Origin: Casp-actino8 sp037147055
Lineage (GTDB): Bacteria > Actinomycetota > Acidimicrobiia > Acidimicrobiales > Ilumatobacteraceae
DNA: 10,787 nucleotides
NCBI GenBank assembly: GCA_037147055.1
Contig: JBAWVW010000060.1
Coordinates: 1-10,787, forward strand
Reading direction: 5' to 3'
Position numbers and translations under genes: made by a program. Shown piece by piece: positions 1 to 6,993 of the stretch (position 1 is the stretch's first letter; each line of letters opens with the position of its first letter). The notes below the pieces were generated by a model. That model made no database searches and was not told where the DNA came from. It saw nothing but the letters and a program-made list of their open reading frames with translations.

Positions 1-2
1 CG

Positions 3-107
3 ACACAGAGTTTGGTGATGCGTTCGCTCTCAGGAACTGTGCGTCTGATTGAAGCTCACCATCAACTGGCGAAACTGAATGAGATTTCCAGCATCGACTA
101 CGCGTGA
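3..107 (+). CDS. 3' end of an unrecognised protein-coding gene (partial)
   Basis: An open frame enters from the left edge and runs 34 codons to a TGA at 105-107. The visible C-terminus is mixed and partly amphipathic (it includes RLIEAHHQLAKLNEISSIDY), looks like a soluble helical tail, and carries no motif I can assign to a family. It converges on the short-chain dehydrogenase gene, whose stop lies 14 bases further on. A coding call is plausible because the frame is open to the edge and the gene spacing fits, but 34 codons is short evidence and the frame could be open by chance. No function is proposed. Confidence 0.4.
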   Translation, partial: TQSLVMRSLSGTVRLIEAHHQLAKLNEISSIDYA

Positions 108-121
108 TGGACGCGATTTGA

Positions 122-901
122 TTACCGCGCCTTAAGGCTTAACCTTGCGGCGAGTCGTTTCAACGGTCCGGGCAGCACCGAACTCGCACCCACTAATCCC
201 TTATACAGCGCACCAGGCACGCTCAAGGCCTTGCCCTTCACCACATCTTCTAACCCAACTCGCGCAACCTCTTCAGATGTGCACCACAAGAACTCTGGGA
301 ACTGCGTCTGATAATCGCTCGTGTTACTCACACTTTGAAACTCAGTGCGGGTCAGGCCCGGGCACAAGGCAGTCACCTTCACACCAGTCCCCCGCACTTC
401 TTCGTGCAACGACTCCGTCAGATTGGTGACATACGCCTTCGTTGCCGCATACACCGCCAACTTGGGCGCCGGCTGAAAACTCGCACCACTTGACACGTTC
501 AACAACCAACCACTCTTGCGCGCCACCATGACTTCGATCCCTGCTCGCGACAATCTGGTGAGGGCACGAATATTCAACGCAATCTCGTCATCAAGTCGCG
601 CCGATTCAATCTCATGGAATAATCCCGACGAACCAAAGCCGGCGTTGTTCACCACCAAATCAATCGGATGTTGCGGGTCAGCAATTCGAGCCACAACTCG
701 TGCGCAACCCTCATCGGTCGTCAGATCCGCTTCAAGTACCTCAAAGTTGCTGTAACGATCGGCAATCTCGGTCAGTCGATCGCCACGCCGCGCCACCAAT
801 ACACAAGCCACACCAGCTTGACCTAATAAAACGGCCATGGATTCACCAATGCCCGACGAGGCACCAGTGACAAGAGCGGAGCGAAACGGATATCTAGTCA
901 T
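122..901 (-). CDS. Short-chain dehydrogenase/reductase (classical SDR, DltE/COG0300-like)
   Basis: A 259-residue Rossmann-fold oxidoreductase, the usual length for classical SDRs. The dinucleotide-binding motif TGASSGIG is at residues 12-19 and the structural NNAG at 85-88. The catalytic tetrad can be read as N110, S138, Y151 and K155 (YAATK). Arginines at 38-39, just after the second beta strand, favour NADP(H) over NAD(H) by the general rule of the family. There is no signal peptide, so it should be cytosolic. The C-terminal part (about 225-259) is basic and may contact the membrane or a lipid substrate, but the substrate cannot be told from sequence. The ATG at 901 is the first in frame and has only a weak ribosome site upstream. 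The gene is divergent from the split-barrel oxidoreductase gene, and nothing links it functionally to the ATP synthase. Confidence 0.93.
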   Translation of the reverse strand: MTRYPFRSALVTGASSGIGESMAVLLGQAGVACVLVARRGDRLTEIADRYSNFEVLEADLTTDEGCARVVARIADPQHPIDLVVNNAGFGSSGLFHEIESARLDDEIALNIRALTRLSRAGIEVMVARKSGWLLNVSSGASFQPAPKLAVYAATKAYVTNLTESLHEEVRGTGVKVTALCPGLTRTEFQSVSNTSDYQTQFPEFLWCTSEEVARVGLEDVVKGKALSVPGALYKGLVGASSVLPGPLKRLAARLSLKAR

Positions 902-965
902 TGCTCAACCGTAGACGACCGCACGCAACAATATGGTCACGACCGTTACCGATAAGGTTGAAACT
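902..965. promoter_or_regulatory. Divergent intergenic region with start-deciding ribosome site
   Basis: These 64 bases separate the starts of the minus-strand dehydrogenase and the plus-strand split-barrel oxidoreductase, so promoters for both are expected here or just inside the flanking genes. I see no convincing -35/-10 pair on either strand. AAGG at 954-957, eight bases before the ATG at 966, is the only reasonable plus-strand Shine-Dalgarno and is why 966 is preferred over the upstream ATG at 933. Confidence 0.35.
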
Positions 966-1364
966 ATGAGCGTCATGTCAACGACTAACGAGAAGTTTCT
1001 CGCCATTCTTCAAGGTCCGTACACCGGCGTACTGACCACTCTGTTCGCCGACGGAAGTCCACAAAGCACTCCTGTGTGGTTTCTGCTTGATGGCGATGAC
1101 ATTTTGTTTTCAACAACCGCTGGCGCGCAAAAACTGCGCAACATTACGGGTGACGCACGTGCCACCTTTGCGGTGTACGACCCCGCCGACGACATGAGTT
1201 ACGTCGAAGTACGCGGCGCTATCGAAATCAGCGAAGATCCAACGGCCGACACTCGCGATCGCATTGTGCAAAAGCATGGTTACGTCGACGGTTCAGCATT
1301 TGACGCTCCAGGCACGCAACGATTCACCTTGCGCCTCAGGCCAACAAAAATCACCGGGCGCTAA
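966..1364 (+). CDS. PPOX-class (split beta-barrel) flavin/F420-dependent oxidoreductase
   Basis: A 132-residue protein of the pyridoxamine 5'-phosphate oxidase fold, similar in pattern to the small actinobacterial F420- or FMN-binding enzymes of the Rv1155 kind. Supporting features are a first strand pair with DGSPQSTPVWF (residues 29-39), LFSTT at 47-51, K56 and RN at 58-59 in the cofactor-phosphate region, and YVEVRG at 79-84. The chain is about the normal length. These enzymes usually reduce or oxidise small molecules with F420H2 or FMN; which cofactor is used here is inference from the likely actinobacterial host. Starts at 933, 966 and 975 are in frame. I chose 966 because AAGG lies eight bases upstream and residues before it do not resemble the family. 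The gene converges on atpC and is followed by a probable terminator. Confidence 0.85.
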   Translation: MSVMSTTNEKFLAILQGPYTGVLTTLFADGSPQSTPVWFLLDGDDILFSTTAGAQKLRNITGDARATFAVYDPADDMSYVEVRGAIEISEDPTADTRDRIVQKHGYVDGSAFDAPGTQRFTLRLRPTKITGR

Positions 1365-1370
1365 AGCAAC

Positions 1371-1413
1371 TTGGGCGTCAGAAGTGCCGAATATGGCACG
1401 TTTTCGCGCCCAA
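1371..1413. terminator. Nested inverted repeat, probable terminator between convergent genes
   Basis: Outer arms TTGGGCG (1371-1377) and CGCCCAA (1407-1413) pair perfectly over 7 bp. Inside them GTGCC (1384-1388) and GGCAC (1395-1399) pair over 5 bp around a 6-base loop. Read on the plus strand, the inner hairpin is followed by G and then TTTT (1401-1404), like an intrinsic terminator for the oxidoreductase gene. On the minus strand the same structure follows the atpC stop by 15 bases but has only a weak T-rich tail, so it may act there as a 3' stabilising stem or a weaker terminator. Its place in the 64-base gap between two converging stop codons fits a shared, two-way terminator. Confidence 0.6.
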
Positions 1414-1428
1414 GCGGGGGATAATAAA

Positions 1429-1857
1429 TCAGTGGGAGGCGGCGGAAGTGCCAGCGACGCCACCGGCAGCTGACAAGCGAGCATGTGCCCGTGCCAACTC
1501 GGCAGCACCAGTTGCATCATGTTCGTGACGCAACTGTTCTTGCAAACGCTCAATATCGGCAGCAGCCTTTGCCTTATCAATTTCTGAACCAAGTTCGGCA
1601 AAGTCAGTCAAGATCGACACCTTGCCATTGCTCACTTCAACAAATCCGCCGTGCACTGCAACATCAAGTATCGAACCATCAGTGAGGTACAAGCGCGAGT
1701 GATTAGGAATCAACGCTGCCAAGAATGGAGCATGCCCAGCCAAGAACGCGATTTCTCCACCACCCAAGGTACGGGTGATGACCTGAGTCGCTTCGCCAGA
1801 AAACACAACGCGTTCTGGCGAAACAACTTCAACTCGCATCGTGTTTGCTTCAGCCAT
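1429..1857 (-). CDS. atpC: F1Fo ATP synthase epsilon subunit
   Basis: The 142-residue epsilon subunit of the F1 central stalk, which contacts gamma and the c-ring and in many bacteria restrains ATP hydrolysis. The N-terminal beta-sandwich (about 6-90) has the family pattern VEVVSPERVVFSGEA, then GEIAFLAGHAPFLAAL. The C-terminal part (about 92-142) is helical and alanine-rich, close to full E. coli length and longer than the short mycobacterial form. A two-helix regulatory arm is therefore possible, although the last 15 residues are a flexible Ala/Gly/Ser tail. The start overlaps the atpD stop as TGATG, with AGGA at 1867-1870 upstream, implying coupled translation. It is the last gene of the operon. 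Confidence 0.97.
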   Translation of the reverse strand: MAEANTMRVEVVSPERVVFSGEATQVITRTLGGGEIAFLAGHAPFLAALIPNHSRLYLTDGSILDVAVHGGFVEVSNGKVSILTDFAELGSEIDKAKAAADIERLQEQLRHEHDATGAAELARAHARLSAAGGVAGTSAASH

Positions 1858-3302
1858 CAGACGCTTTCCTGAAGTGCCTTCGCCTTGGCATAGACCTGCT
1901 CAATTCCACCCACGTTCAAGAACGCCTGCTCTGGAATATGGTCAAGATCACCATTGAGAATGGCTTCGAAACTGGCCACTGTTTCTTCAACGGGCACAAA
2001 CTCGCCTTCAAGACCAGTGAACACCTTGGCCACAAAGAACGGCTGCGACAAGAAACGCTGAATCTTGCGTGCACGCGACACTGTGAGGCGGTCGACTTCA
2101 CTGAGTTCATCAAGACCAAGAATGGCGATGATGTCCTGAAGTTCTTTGTAACGCTGCAAGTTCTCCTGCACATCACGAGCCACCTTGTAGTGACGCTCGC
2201 CCACTACCTCTGGCGAGAGAATCGTTGACGTTGAAGCCAACGGGTCCACGGCTGGGTAGATACCAAGAGCGGCCACTTGACGTGACAATTCTGTTGTGGC
2301 ATCAAGGTGGGTGAAGGTGGTGAACGGAGCAGGGTCGGTGTAGTCGTCAGCAGGTACATACACGGCCTGCAGCGACGTAATCGAACGTCCCTTGGTCGAG
2401 GTAATGCGCTCCTGCAACTGGCCCATTTCGTCAGCGAGTGTCGGCTGATAACCCACGGCTGATGGCATACGGCCCAACAACGTGGACACTTCTGATCCAG
2501 CCTGCACGAAACGGAAAATGTTGTCGACGAACAACAACACGTCCTGGTTCTGTACGTCACGGAAATACTCAGCCATGGTGAGGGCCGACAGAGCAACGCG
2601 CAACCGGACGCCTGGTGGTTCGTCCATCTGGCCAAAGACCAAAGCGGCTTTTTCGAACACGCCTGACTCTTCCATTTCAATGCGCAGGTCGGTTCCCTCG
2701 CGGGTGCGCTCGCCAACTCCAGCGAACACTGACACTCCACCGTGCTGTGAAGCCACGCGGTTAATCATCTCGGTGATGAGCACGGTCTTACCCACGCCTG
2801 CGCCACCGAACAAACCAATCTTTCCACCAGCCAAATATGGGGTGAGAAGGTCAATAACTTTTACGCCAGTAACGAACATCCGCTTTTGTGGTTCAAGCGA
2901 TGCGAAATCAGGAGCGGGACGGTGAATGTCCCAACGCTCCATAGCGGCGAACTCTGCTGGATCGTCATTCTCATCAAGGTCCAGTACTTCGCCCCATGCA
3001 TTCCACACGTGACCCAATACTTTGTCACCGACTGGAACGCTCAATCCACGACCAGTGTTGCGCACGGCAGTACCGCGACGCAGACCGTCAGTTGGCTTGA
3101 GGCAAATGGCGCGGACTCGTCCGTCGCCAAGCTGCTGAGCAACTTCGGCCAAGACCTTAATGTCTTCTCCGTCGATGCTCACGGTGAACTCGAGTGCCGT
3201 GTTCAATTCGGGGAGCGAACCCCGCGGAAACTCGACGTCGATAACGGGACCGGCAATACCGATGACCCGTCCGTCTTTTAGTTGGTTCTCTGTCATTGTC
3301 AT
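1857..3302 (-). CDS. atpD: F1Fo ATP synthase beta subunit (catalytic)
   Basis: The 481-residue catalytic subunit, which makes ATP from ADP and phosphate at the alpha/beta interfaces of F1. Visible elements are the Walker A loop GGAGVGKT (166-173), the catalytic glutamate E198 in GVGERTREG, Walker B LLFVDN (256-261) and the adenine-stacking tyrosine Y349 in GIYPAVDPL. The torque-transmitting DELSEED motif reads DELSEVD (398-404), one acidic residue short. The ATG at 3302 is chosen over the one at 3296 because AAAGGA (3310-3315) lies seven bases upstream of it. The gene begins 44 bases after the atpG stop and overlaps atpC by one base. Full length, with no sign of damage. Confidence 0.99.
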   Translation of the reverse strand: MTMTENQLKDGRVIGIAGPVIDVEFPRGSLPELNTALEFTVSIDGEDIKVLAEVAQQLGDGRVRAICLKPTDGLRRGTAVRNTGRGLSVPVGDKVLGHVWNAWGEVLDLDENDDPAEFAAMERWDIHRPAPDFASLEPQKRMFVTGVKVIDLLTPYLAGGKIGLFGGAGVGKTVLITEMINRVASQHGGVSVFAGVGERTREGTDLRIEMEESGVFEKAALVFGQMDEPPGVRLRVALSALTMAEYFRDVQNQDVLLFVDNIFRFVQAGSEVSTLLGRMPSAVGYQPTLADEMGQLQERITSTKGRSITSLQAVYVPADDYTDPAPFTTFTHLDATTELSRQVAALGIYPAVDPLASTSTILSPEVVGERHYKVARDVQENLQRYKELQDIIAILGLDELSEVDRLTVSRARKIQRFLSQPFFVAKVFTGLEGEFVPVEETVASFEAILNGDLDHIPEQAFLNVGGIEQVYAKAKALQESV

Positions 3303-3329
3303 GTTTTTATCCTTTTGAGAATGCTGCGC

Positions 3330-3342
3330 TACTCGAGGAGTA
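3330..3342 (-). repeat. Small inverted repeat between atpG and atpD
   Basis: TACTC (3330-3334) and GAGTA (3338-3342) form a perfect 5-bp stem with a 3-base loop in the 44-base gap after the atpG stop and before the atpD ribosome site. There is no T-run after it on the minus strand, so it is not an intrinsic terminator. It could be an RNA stem that affects processing or the relative output of gamma and beta, but a stem this short can arise by chance. Confidence 0.3.
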
Positions 3343-3346
3343 CTTA

Positions 3347-4306
3347 CTATTGGGCGAATTCTGAATTACCTAAGGGACCTATCTCGGCAAGTCGCACTTG
3401 CTTGCCTCTATCACCCGACAAGGCTTCGGCACCACTGACGATTTCCATAATTTCAGTGGTGATTGAGTCTTGACGAGCACGGTTCATGATGCGCGAAAGA
3501 TTTTTAATGATTTCTTCAGCGTTATCGGTTGCGCTCTTCATGGCGCGCTGGCGAAATGCGTGTTCGCTAGCGGCGGCATTAAGAAGAGCAGCATAAATAC
3601 GGGCCTCAATATAACGAGGAATCAATGTTTCTAAAATTGAGGATGGATCTGGTTCAAATTCATAATTGGCGCTGCTGCCGTCGGTGCCTGGCTTAGCGTC
3701 GCCACCTTCAACAACGTCACGCTCCAAAGGTACGAGCGGACGCAAAACGACCTCTTGTGAACCCGATGAAATGAATCGTGTGTACACCAAAACAACTTTG
3801 TCAACTTCTCCGCTGGCATACAGCGCCACAACATGCTCACCGATTTCTTTGGCATCGGAGTAGTTGGGTTGATCGCTGAAACCATTGAATGGCTTTTCTA
3901 AGTTGTAGCCACGAAAACGCAAGTAGCCATCGGCTTTGCGCCCAACTGGCACAATCACATAGTCACGATCGGCTTTGAGGTCAACTTTAATTTCCGCTTC
4001 GGTTGCTCGTAGAACTCCCGAGTTGTAGCCACCGCAGAGACCACGGTCAGCAGTGATTGCTACGTAGCACACCTTTTTAATGGATTCACGAGTTCCCAAC
4101 AATGGGCTATCGGTTGATCCACCGCCAGCGGCCAAGTCGCGCACTACTTCTGTGATTTGCTCGCTGTAGGGAACGGCGGCGAGAACGCGCTGTTGCGCTT
4201 TCACGATACGCGAGGCAGCAATGAGCTCCATGGCGCGCGTGATCTTCTTCGTCGCTTGCACGCTGCGGATACGTCCCCGCAGAATTCGTTCCTGTCCACC
4301 AGCCAT
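3347..4306 (-). CDS. atpG: F1Fo ATP synthase gamma subunit
   Basis: A 319-residue gamma subunit, the rotating shaft inside the alpha3-beta3 ring. The N-terminal helix has the family pattern RIRSVQATKKITRAMELIAA (12-31), and the Rossmann-like part has ITADRGLCGGYNSG (84-97). The C-terminal helix (about 230-296) ends in the usual EIMEIVSGAEAL. It is longer than E. coli gamma for two reasons: an acidic/glycine-rich segment around 199-217 (includes EGGDAKPGTDGSS) and about 23 residues after the normal C-terminus (297-319). Mycobacterial gamma is known to carry an extra loop, and the 199-217 segment may be a counterpart, which I cannot confirm. GGAG at 4316-4319 overlaps the end of atpA, and the start is seven bases after the atpA stop codon. 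Confidence 0.98.
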   Translation of the reverse strand: MAGGQERILRGRIRSVQATKKITRAMELIAASRIVKAQQRVLAAVPYSEQITEVVRDLAAGGGSTDSPLLGTRESIKKVCYVAITADRGLCGGYNSGVLRATEAEIKVDLKADRDYVIVPVGRKADGYLRFRGYNLEKPFNGFSDQPNYSDAKEIGEHVVALYASGEVDKVVLVYTRFISSGSQEVVLRPLVPLERDVVEGGDAKPGTDGSSANYEFEPDPSSILETLIPRYIEARIYAALLNAAASEHAFRQRAMKSATDNAEEIIKNLSRIMNRARQDSITTEIMEIVSGAEALSGDRGKQVRLAEIGPLGNSEFAQ

Positions 4307-4312
4307 GTGTTG

Positions 4313-5905
4313 TTACTCCGTCGCCAACGTTTTGTTTGACTGAGCTTCACCGATTTGTTCAGCATCTGACGCAGCCTCATTGGCCTTACGTGCTGCTTCT
4401 GCTGTTGCCATGAACCCATCCTTGAAGGACTGCACAACAGAACCAAGATCGTTCGGCAAACCAGTCGTGCGAATGTCATTGAGCATCGCTGCATGACCTG
4501 AACGCATGTGAGCCAACAGTTCGCCTTCGAAACGGCGAACGTCAACGACTGGCACATCGTCTAGGAAGCCCTTGGTTCCCGCAAAAATGGAAACGACTTG
4601 CTCTTCAACGGGCATCGGGCTGTTCAAAGGCTGCTTCAGCAGTTCAACTAAACGGTAGCCACGCTCAAGTTGCGCCTTAGAAATAGCGTCAAGTTCGGAT
4701 CCGAATGTGGCGAATGCTTCAAGTTCACGGAACTGCGCGAGGTCAAGCTTCAACGTACCGGCGACGCCCTTCATCGATTTGATCTGAGCAGCACCACCTA
4801 CGCGAGACACCGAGATTCCTACGTCCACGGCTGGACGAACACCAGACTTGAACAAGTTGTCTTGCAAGTACACCTGACCATCGGTAATCGAAATCACGTT
4901 GGTTGGAATGTACGCCGAAACGTCGCCAGCTTTTGTTTCAATGATCGGCAAAGCGGTCAATGAACCAGCACCGTTTTCATCGGACAACTTTGCAGCGCGC
5001 TCAAGCAAACGACTGTGCAAATAGAAAACGTCGCCAGGGTAAGCCTCACGACCTGGTGGGCGACGAAGCAACAAAGCCATCTGGCGATACGCCTCGGCCT
5101 GCTTGGACAAGTCATCGTAAACAATGAGCGCGTGCTCACCGTTTTCCATCCAATGCTGACCCATCGCGCAACCAGCGTAAGGAGCGAGGTATTTGAACGG
5201 AGCCGAGTCAGCAGCAGTTGCCACCACGACGACGGTGTATTCCATAGCGCCAGCCTGACGCAATGTTTCGACGGTCTGAGCAACAGTTGAACCCTTCTGA
5301 CCAATAGCAACATAAATGCATTTCACACCCTGACCTTTTTGGTTCAAGATGGTGTCAATAGCGATCGTGGTCTTGCCGGTCTTGCGGTCACCAATGATCA
5401 ATTCACGCTGTCCACGACCAATCGGGGTCATGGCATCAATTGATTTGATTCCGGTCTGCATCGGCTGATGCACTGGCTTTCGACCCATGATTCCAGGAGC
5501 CTGAATCTCCATACGACGCTGCTGCACTCCGACGAGTGGGCCTTTTCCGTCAATCGGTTCGCCGAGAGCGTTCACAACGCGACCGAGCACACCTTCGCCA
5601 ACGGGCACTGACAAAATTTCACCAGTTGCCTTCACGGTCTGACCTTCTTCAATACGATCGGACTCGCCAAGTACTACGGATCCAATTGATTCTTCTTCAA
5701 GGTTCAATGCCAATCCGCGGGTTCCGTCTTCAAACTCGAGGAGTTCGTTAACAGCGCAATCAGGCAAGCCAGAAATATTGGCGATACCGTCACCGACTGA
5801 GGTCACGCGACCAACAGTGCGGGCTTCGAGCGAAGGCGTAAAGCCTTCGAGGTTCTTCGTGATCGCCGCTGCAATATCAGCTGCGGACAGTGTTAGTTCT
5901 GCCAT
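4313..5905 (-). CDS. atpA: F1Fo ATP synthase alpha subunit
   Basis: The 530-residue non-catalytic nucleotide-binding subunit of F1. It shows the Walker A loop GDRKTGKT (172-179), Walker B LIVYDD (260-265) and the conserved arginine finger R368 in SVSRVGG that completes the beta catalytic site. The N-terminal segment (1-20) is an amphipathic helix of the type that binds delta. Compared with E. coli alpha (513 residues) the chain continues about 30 residues past the usual end, with an Ala/Glu/Lys-rich tail (about 500-530) resembling in size the regulatory tail of mycobacterial alpha. The start at 5905 matches the family N-terminus, but its ribosome site is weak (GAGAG about five bases upstream). 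It begins 33 bases after the atpH stop. Confidence 0.99.
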   Translation of the reverse strand: MAELTLSAADIAAAITKNLEGFTPSLEARTVGRVTSVGDGIANISGLPDCAVNELLEFEDGTRGLALNLEEESIGSVVLGESDRIEEGQTVKATGEILSVPVGEGVLGRVVNALGEPIDGKGPLVGVQQRRMEIQAPGIMGRKPVHQPMQTGIKSIDAMTPIGRGQRELIIGDRKTGKTTIAIDTILNQKGQGVKCIYVAIGQKGSTVAQTVETLRQAGAMEYTVVVVATAADSAPFKYLAPYAGCAMGQHWMENGEHALIVYDDLSKQAEAYRQMALLLRRPPGREAYPGDVFYLHSRLLERAAKLSDENGAGSLTALPIIETKAGDVSAYIPTNVISITDGQVYLQDNLFKSGVRPAVDVGISVSRVGGAAQIKSMKGVAGTLKLDLAQFRELEAFATFGSELDAISKAQLERGYRLVELLKQPLNSPMPVEEQVVSIFAGTKGFLDDVPVVDVRRFEGELLAHMRSGHAAMLNDIRTTGLPNDLGSVVQSFKDGFMATAEAARKANEAASDAEQIGEAQSNKTLATE

Positions 5906-5938
5906 GTCGTCTCTCGTTCCATTTCCATCGCTCGGCTT

Positions 5939-6466
5939 TTAGAGCCGGCTCTTTACGTTGTCCAGGCGGGTGCGGATACTTCCGTCAATGACGGTGTCAC
6001 CTACAGTTGCCACGATTCCGCCGATAATTGACGGATCCACAACAACCTTGAGATTTACTTCTTTGCCAGTGGCGTTAGCCAAGGCAGCAGCAAGGCGAGT
6101 TTGTTGATCTGCAGTGAGTGCCACTGCCGAACGCACTTGAGCAACTTCGAGTTGCTTAGCACTTGATGCTCGCTTCACTAACTTGTCAATGATGGCTGGC
6201 AGATCGCGGCCACGACCGCTTCCCACAACCATGGAGACCAACTGCACTGATGTGCCGGTGACCTTGCCACCCAACAAATCTTCAACGATTCCTTGACGAC
6301 GCGCCACGGGAATCTTTTCGTCTGTCAGTGCGTTGCGAAGTGCATCGTTTGACTCAAGTGTGCGAGCCAAACGGAACAACTCGTCTTCGACCTCATCAAG
6401 ACTTCCTTCGGCACGAGCAATCTCAAAAAGTGCTCGGGCGTAACCTTCGATGCGATTGTCACTCAT
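5939..6466 (-). CDS. atpH: F1Fo ATP synthase delta subunit
   Basis: A 175-residue delta (OSCP-type) subunit that joins the top of the alpha3-beta3 head to the b stalk. The N-terminal helical domain starts with the family pattern RIEGYARALFEIA (5-17). The C-terminal half has KEVNLKVVVDPSIIGGIVATVGDTVIDGSIRTRLDNVK, split by the usual GG turn (about 148-149). It is a free delta of normal length, not the b-delta fusion found in mycobacteria. The start overlaps the stop of the second b gene as ATGA (6463-6466), with AGGTG at 6474-6478 seven bases upstream, so translation is probably coupled. Confidence 0.97.
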   Translation of the reverse strand: MSDNRIEGYARALFEIARAEGSLDEVEDELFRLARTLESNDALRNALTDEKIPVARRQGIVEDLLGGKVTGTSVQLVSMVVGSGRGRDLPAIIDKLVKRASSAKQLEVAQVRSAVALTADQQTRLAAALANATGKEVNLKVVVDPSIIGGIVATVGDTVIDGSIRTRLDNVKSRL

Positions 6467-6993
6467 CGTGAAGCACCTACTTTCGAAATAAAGTTCTCAA
6501 TCAGTTCTTGTTGAGTTGCGTCAGTGAGCGAGGTACGCACGACCTGATCAATTGCTGCGCCGGACAAACGAGAAATCTCAGCCCGCAATTCATCACTGAC
6601 TCGAAGTCCAATAGACACAATCTCACTTTGACCGCGTTCTTGAATCTCCACAAGTTCTTGAGCCAAACGAGCACGACCATCACGAAGCAAGGCTTCGGCT
6701 TGAACATTGGTCTCAGCCAAGATTCGCGCCCGTTCCGAGGCAATGTCACCGATTGCTTGACGAATATCTTGCGCCTCTTGTTCAGCCGAAGCCAAATCGT
6801 TAGCACCCGAATCAAGTTCGGCTTGGATTGAAACTGTGCGAGCTGACAGAGCCTTCTTAGCAAGTGGGATCACAAATTTGATCAACAAACCGAAGATCAA
6901 ACCAGAAGCCATGGTGCCGAAAATAATTTCGTATGGCTCGGGCCAAATCCACGAATGCGTCTGCATTACTACTTCAACTTCCGACATGGGCAT
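6463..6993 (-). CDS. atpF: F1Fo ATP synthase b-type subunit (second copy, canonical b)
   Basis: A peripheral-stalk subunit of 176 residues: one membrane helix near the N-terminus (about 21-42, GTMASGLIFGLLIKFVIPL), then a long charged coiled-coil helix. The C-terminal pattern, with LRAEISRLSGAAIDQVVRTS and then QQELIENFISKVG, is the delta-binding end expected of a canonical b, so of the two b-type proteins this is the better match to classical AtpF. Starts at 6996 (TTG), 6993 (ATG) and 6987 (ATG) are in frame. I chose 6993 because GGGAGG (7003-7008) is nine bases upstream and the ATG overlaps the TGA of the previous gene as TGATG. It ends in an ATGA overlap with atpH. Together with the first b-type protein it probably forms a b/b' heterodimer. 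Confidence 0.93.
   Translation of the reverse strand: MPMSEVEVVMQTHSWIWPEPYEIIFGTMASGLIFGLLIKFVIPLAKKALSARTVSIQAELDSGANDLASAEQEAQDIRQAIGDIASERARILAETNVQAEALLRDGRARLAQELVEIQERGQSEIVSIGLRVSDELRAEISRLSGAAIDQVVRTSLTDATQQELIENFISKVGASR

Noticed and set aside
933..965. Upstream ATG at 933 as start of the split-barrel oxidoreductase
   Set aside because: It has no ribosome site, and the extra 11 residues do not fit the family; the ATG at 966 has AAGG at proper spacing.
2482..3281. Plus-strand open frames opposite atpD
   Set aside because: They overlap one of the most conserved bacterial genes on the other strand, and their translations look like random reverse-complement products.
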